A stretch of DNA of 23,319 bases, taken from the NCBI GenBank assembly GCA_009780625.1, contig WQZR01000005.1, positions 1-23,319 on the forward strand, in the 5' to 3' direction. A model generated the notes under the pieces. The model saw only the letters and a list, made by a program, of their open reading frames with translations, did not search any database and was not told the origin of the DNA. Below, one piece after another: positions 22,777 to 23,319 of the stretch; positions within the stretch are counted from its first letter, which is position 1, and each line of letters begins with the position of its first letter. A program made the translations under genes and the position numbers. The DNA comes from Bacillota bacterium (GTDB lineage: Bacteria; Bacillota; Clostridia; Christensenellales; UBA1242).

Positions 22777-23319
22777 ATGAGTTTTTCAACACGCACAGAA
22801 TTGTTGATAGGAAAAGATAACGTAGAGCGTTTGAGAGGCTCTAGTGTTGTTGTGTGCGGTGTTGGAGGTGTTGGTGGAATATGTGCTCAAATGTTGGTTC
22901 GTGCAGGTGTGGGGAAGATTACCGTCATAGATTGCGACATTGTTGATGAATCTAATATAAACCGTCAGGCAGTGGCATATCAAAGCACTATTGGCAAAAA
23001 GAAAGTTGAAGTGTTGGCTTTGCAACTTCTAGATATCAACCCAGAACTTAAATGTTTTCCACTTGATGTGAAGTTAGACAAAGATAATATCAAAATGTTT
23101 ATATCAAAAGCAGACTTTGTTGTTGATGCAATTGATGATATGAATGCAAAGGTTGCGTTGATTAAGCACTGCACAGAAAAGGGTATAAACATAATTTCGA
23201 GTATGGGTGCGGGAAGAAGGCTTGAAAACCCAGAATATAAAGCCATGGATATATTAAAAACCACAGGCGACCCACTTGCAAAGGTTTTAAGAAAGAAACT
23301 TAGAGATGAGGGTGTAGAA
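22777..23319 (+). CDS. tcdA: tRNA threonylcarbamoyladenosine dehydratase (partial, runs off the window)
   Basis: The first 181 residues of a ThiF/MoeB/E1-like enzyme are visible and the frame is open at the window edge. TcdA cyclises t6A37 of tRNA to ct6A using ATP. Marks are RLRGSSVVVCGVGGVGG (nucleotide-binding GVGGVG at 28-33), IDCDIVDESNINRQ, IGKKKVEV, VDAIDD and the TcdA-specific stretch SMGAGRRLENPEYKAMDILKTTGDPLAKVLRKKLR. ATG 22777 comes one base after the preceding stop (TAGGATG), with AGGA at 22761-22764, so it is translated together with the flavoprotein. Confidence 0.9.
   Translation, partial: MSFSTRTELLIGKDNVERLRGSSVVVCGVGGVGGICAQMLVRAGVGKITVIDCDIVDESNINRQAVAYQSTIGKKKVEVLALQLLDINPELKCFPLDVKLDKDNIKMFISKADFVVDAIDDMNAKVALIKHCTEKGINIISSMGAGRRLENPEYKAMDILKTTGDPLAKVLRKKLRDEGVE

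Noticed and set aside
1..23319. CRISPR array
   Set aside because: No regularly spaced direct repeats of 20-40 nt are seen in any intergenic stretch.

Overview
The window is AT-rich bacterial chromosome with gene families and promoter signals typical of Bacillota, most likely an uncultured clostridial lineage. These include QueH, RlmH, a DUF421/DUF4363 pair, TcdA, and extended -10 promoters of the form TGn-TATAAT. TGA is used as a stop at the end of the DUF421 gene, which argues for the standard bacterial code. I cannot name the species from sequence alone.

Layout. 1-2718: a VirB4-type secretion ATPase whose first ~95 residues look like a fused PrgI/VirB3-type membrane subunit, closed by a strong terminator. 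2719-8176: a 1752-aa surface protein with a signal peptide, many beta-sandwich-like domains, a C-terminal membrane anchor and a charged tail, closed by a terminator. 8197-14034: uvrB and uvrA of nucleotide excision repair, separated by a small membrane protein gene and a REP-associated tyrosine transposase (RAYT) gene. 14057-15647: a small membrane protein, a DUF421 protein and a DUF4363 protein, ending in a hairpin shared with a convergent tRNA-His gene. 15802-18518: rlmH and a 668-aa membrane-anchored coiled-coil protein. 18597-20331: a YwaF/TMEM164-like membrane protein overlapping a TtcA-family tRNA thiolase. 20346-21555: queH and a divergent Maf-like gene sharing one promoter region. 21617-23319: tRNA-Asn, a thioredoxin-reductase-like flavoenzyme and a partial tcdA. 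No gene-free stretch reaches 300 bases.

Themes. Several genes concern tRNA or rRNA modification (rlmH, TtcA family, queH, tcdA) and DNA repair (uvrA, uvrB). The two structural-looking genes (the giant surface protein and the coiled-coil protein) share a narrow codon choice unlike their neighbours, which suggests high expression. At least six housekeeping genes have the -10 box only 5-8 nt before the start codon and no Shine-Dalgarno sequence, so they are probably leaderless. Most of the genes with SD sequences have conventional leaders.

The most striking signal lies inside the RAYT gene. Two 27-nt GC-rich imperfect palindromes in opposite orientation flank the HUH motif. Each is preceded by a GTAG-type foot, and they differ almost only by compensated base-pair changes. 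They look like a REP/inverse-REP pair embedded in the coding sequence of their own transposase.
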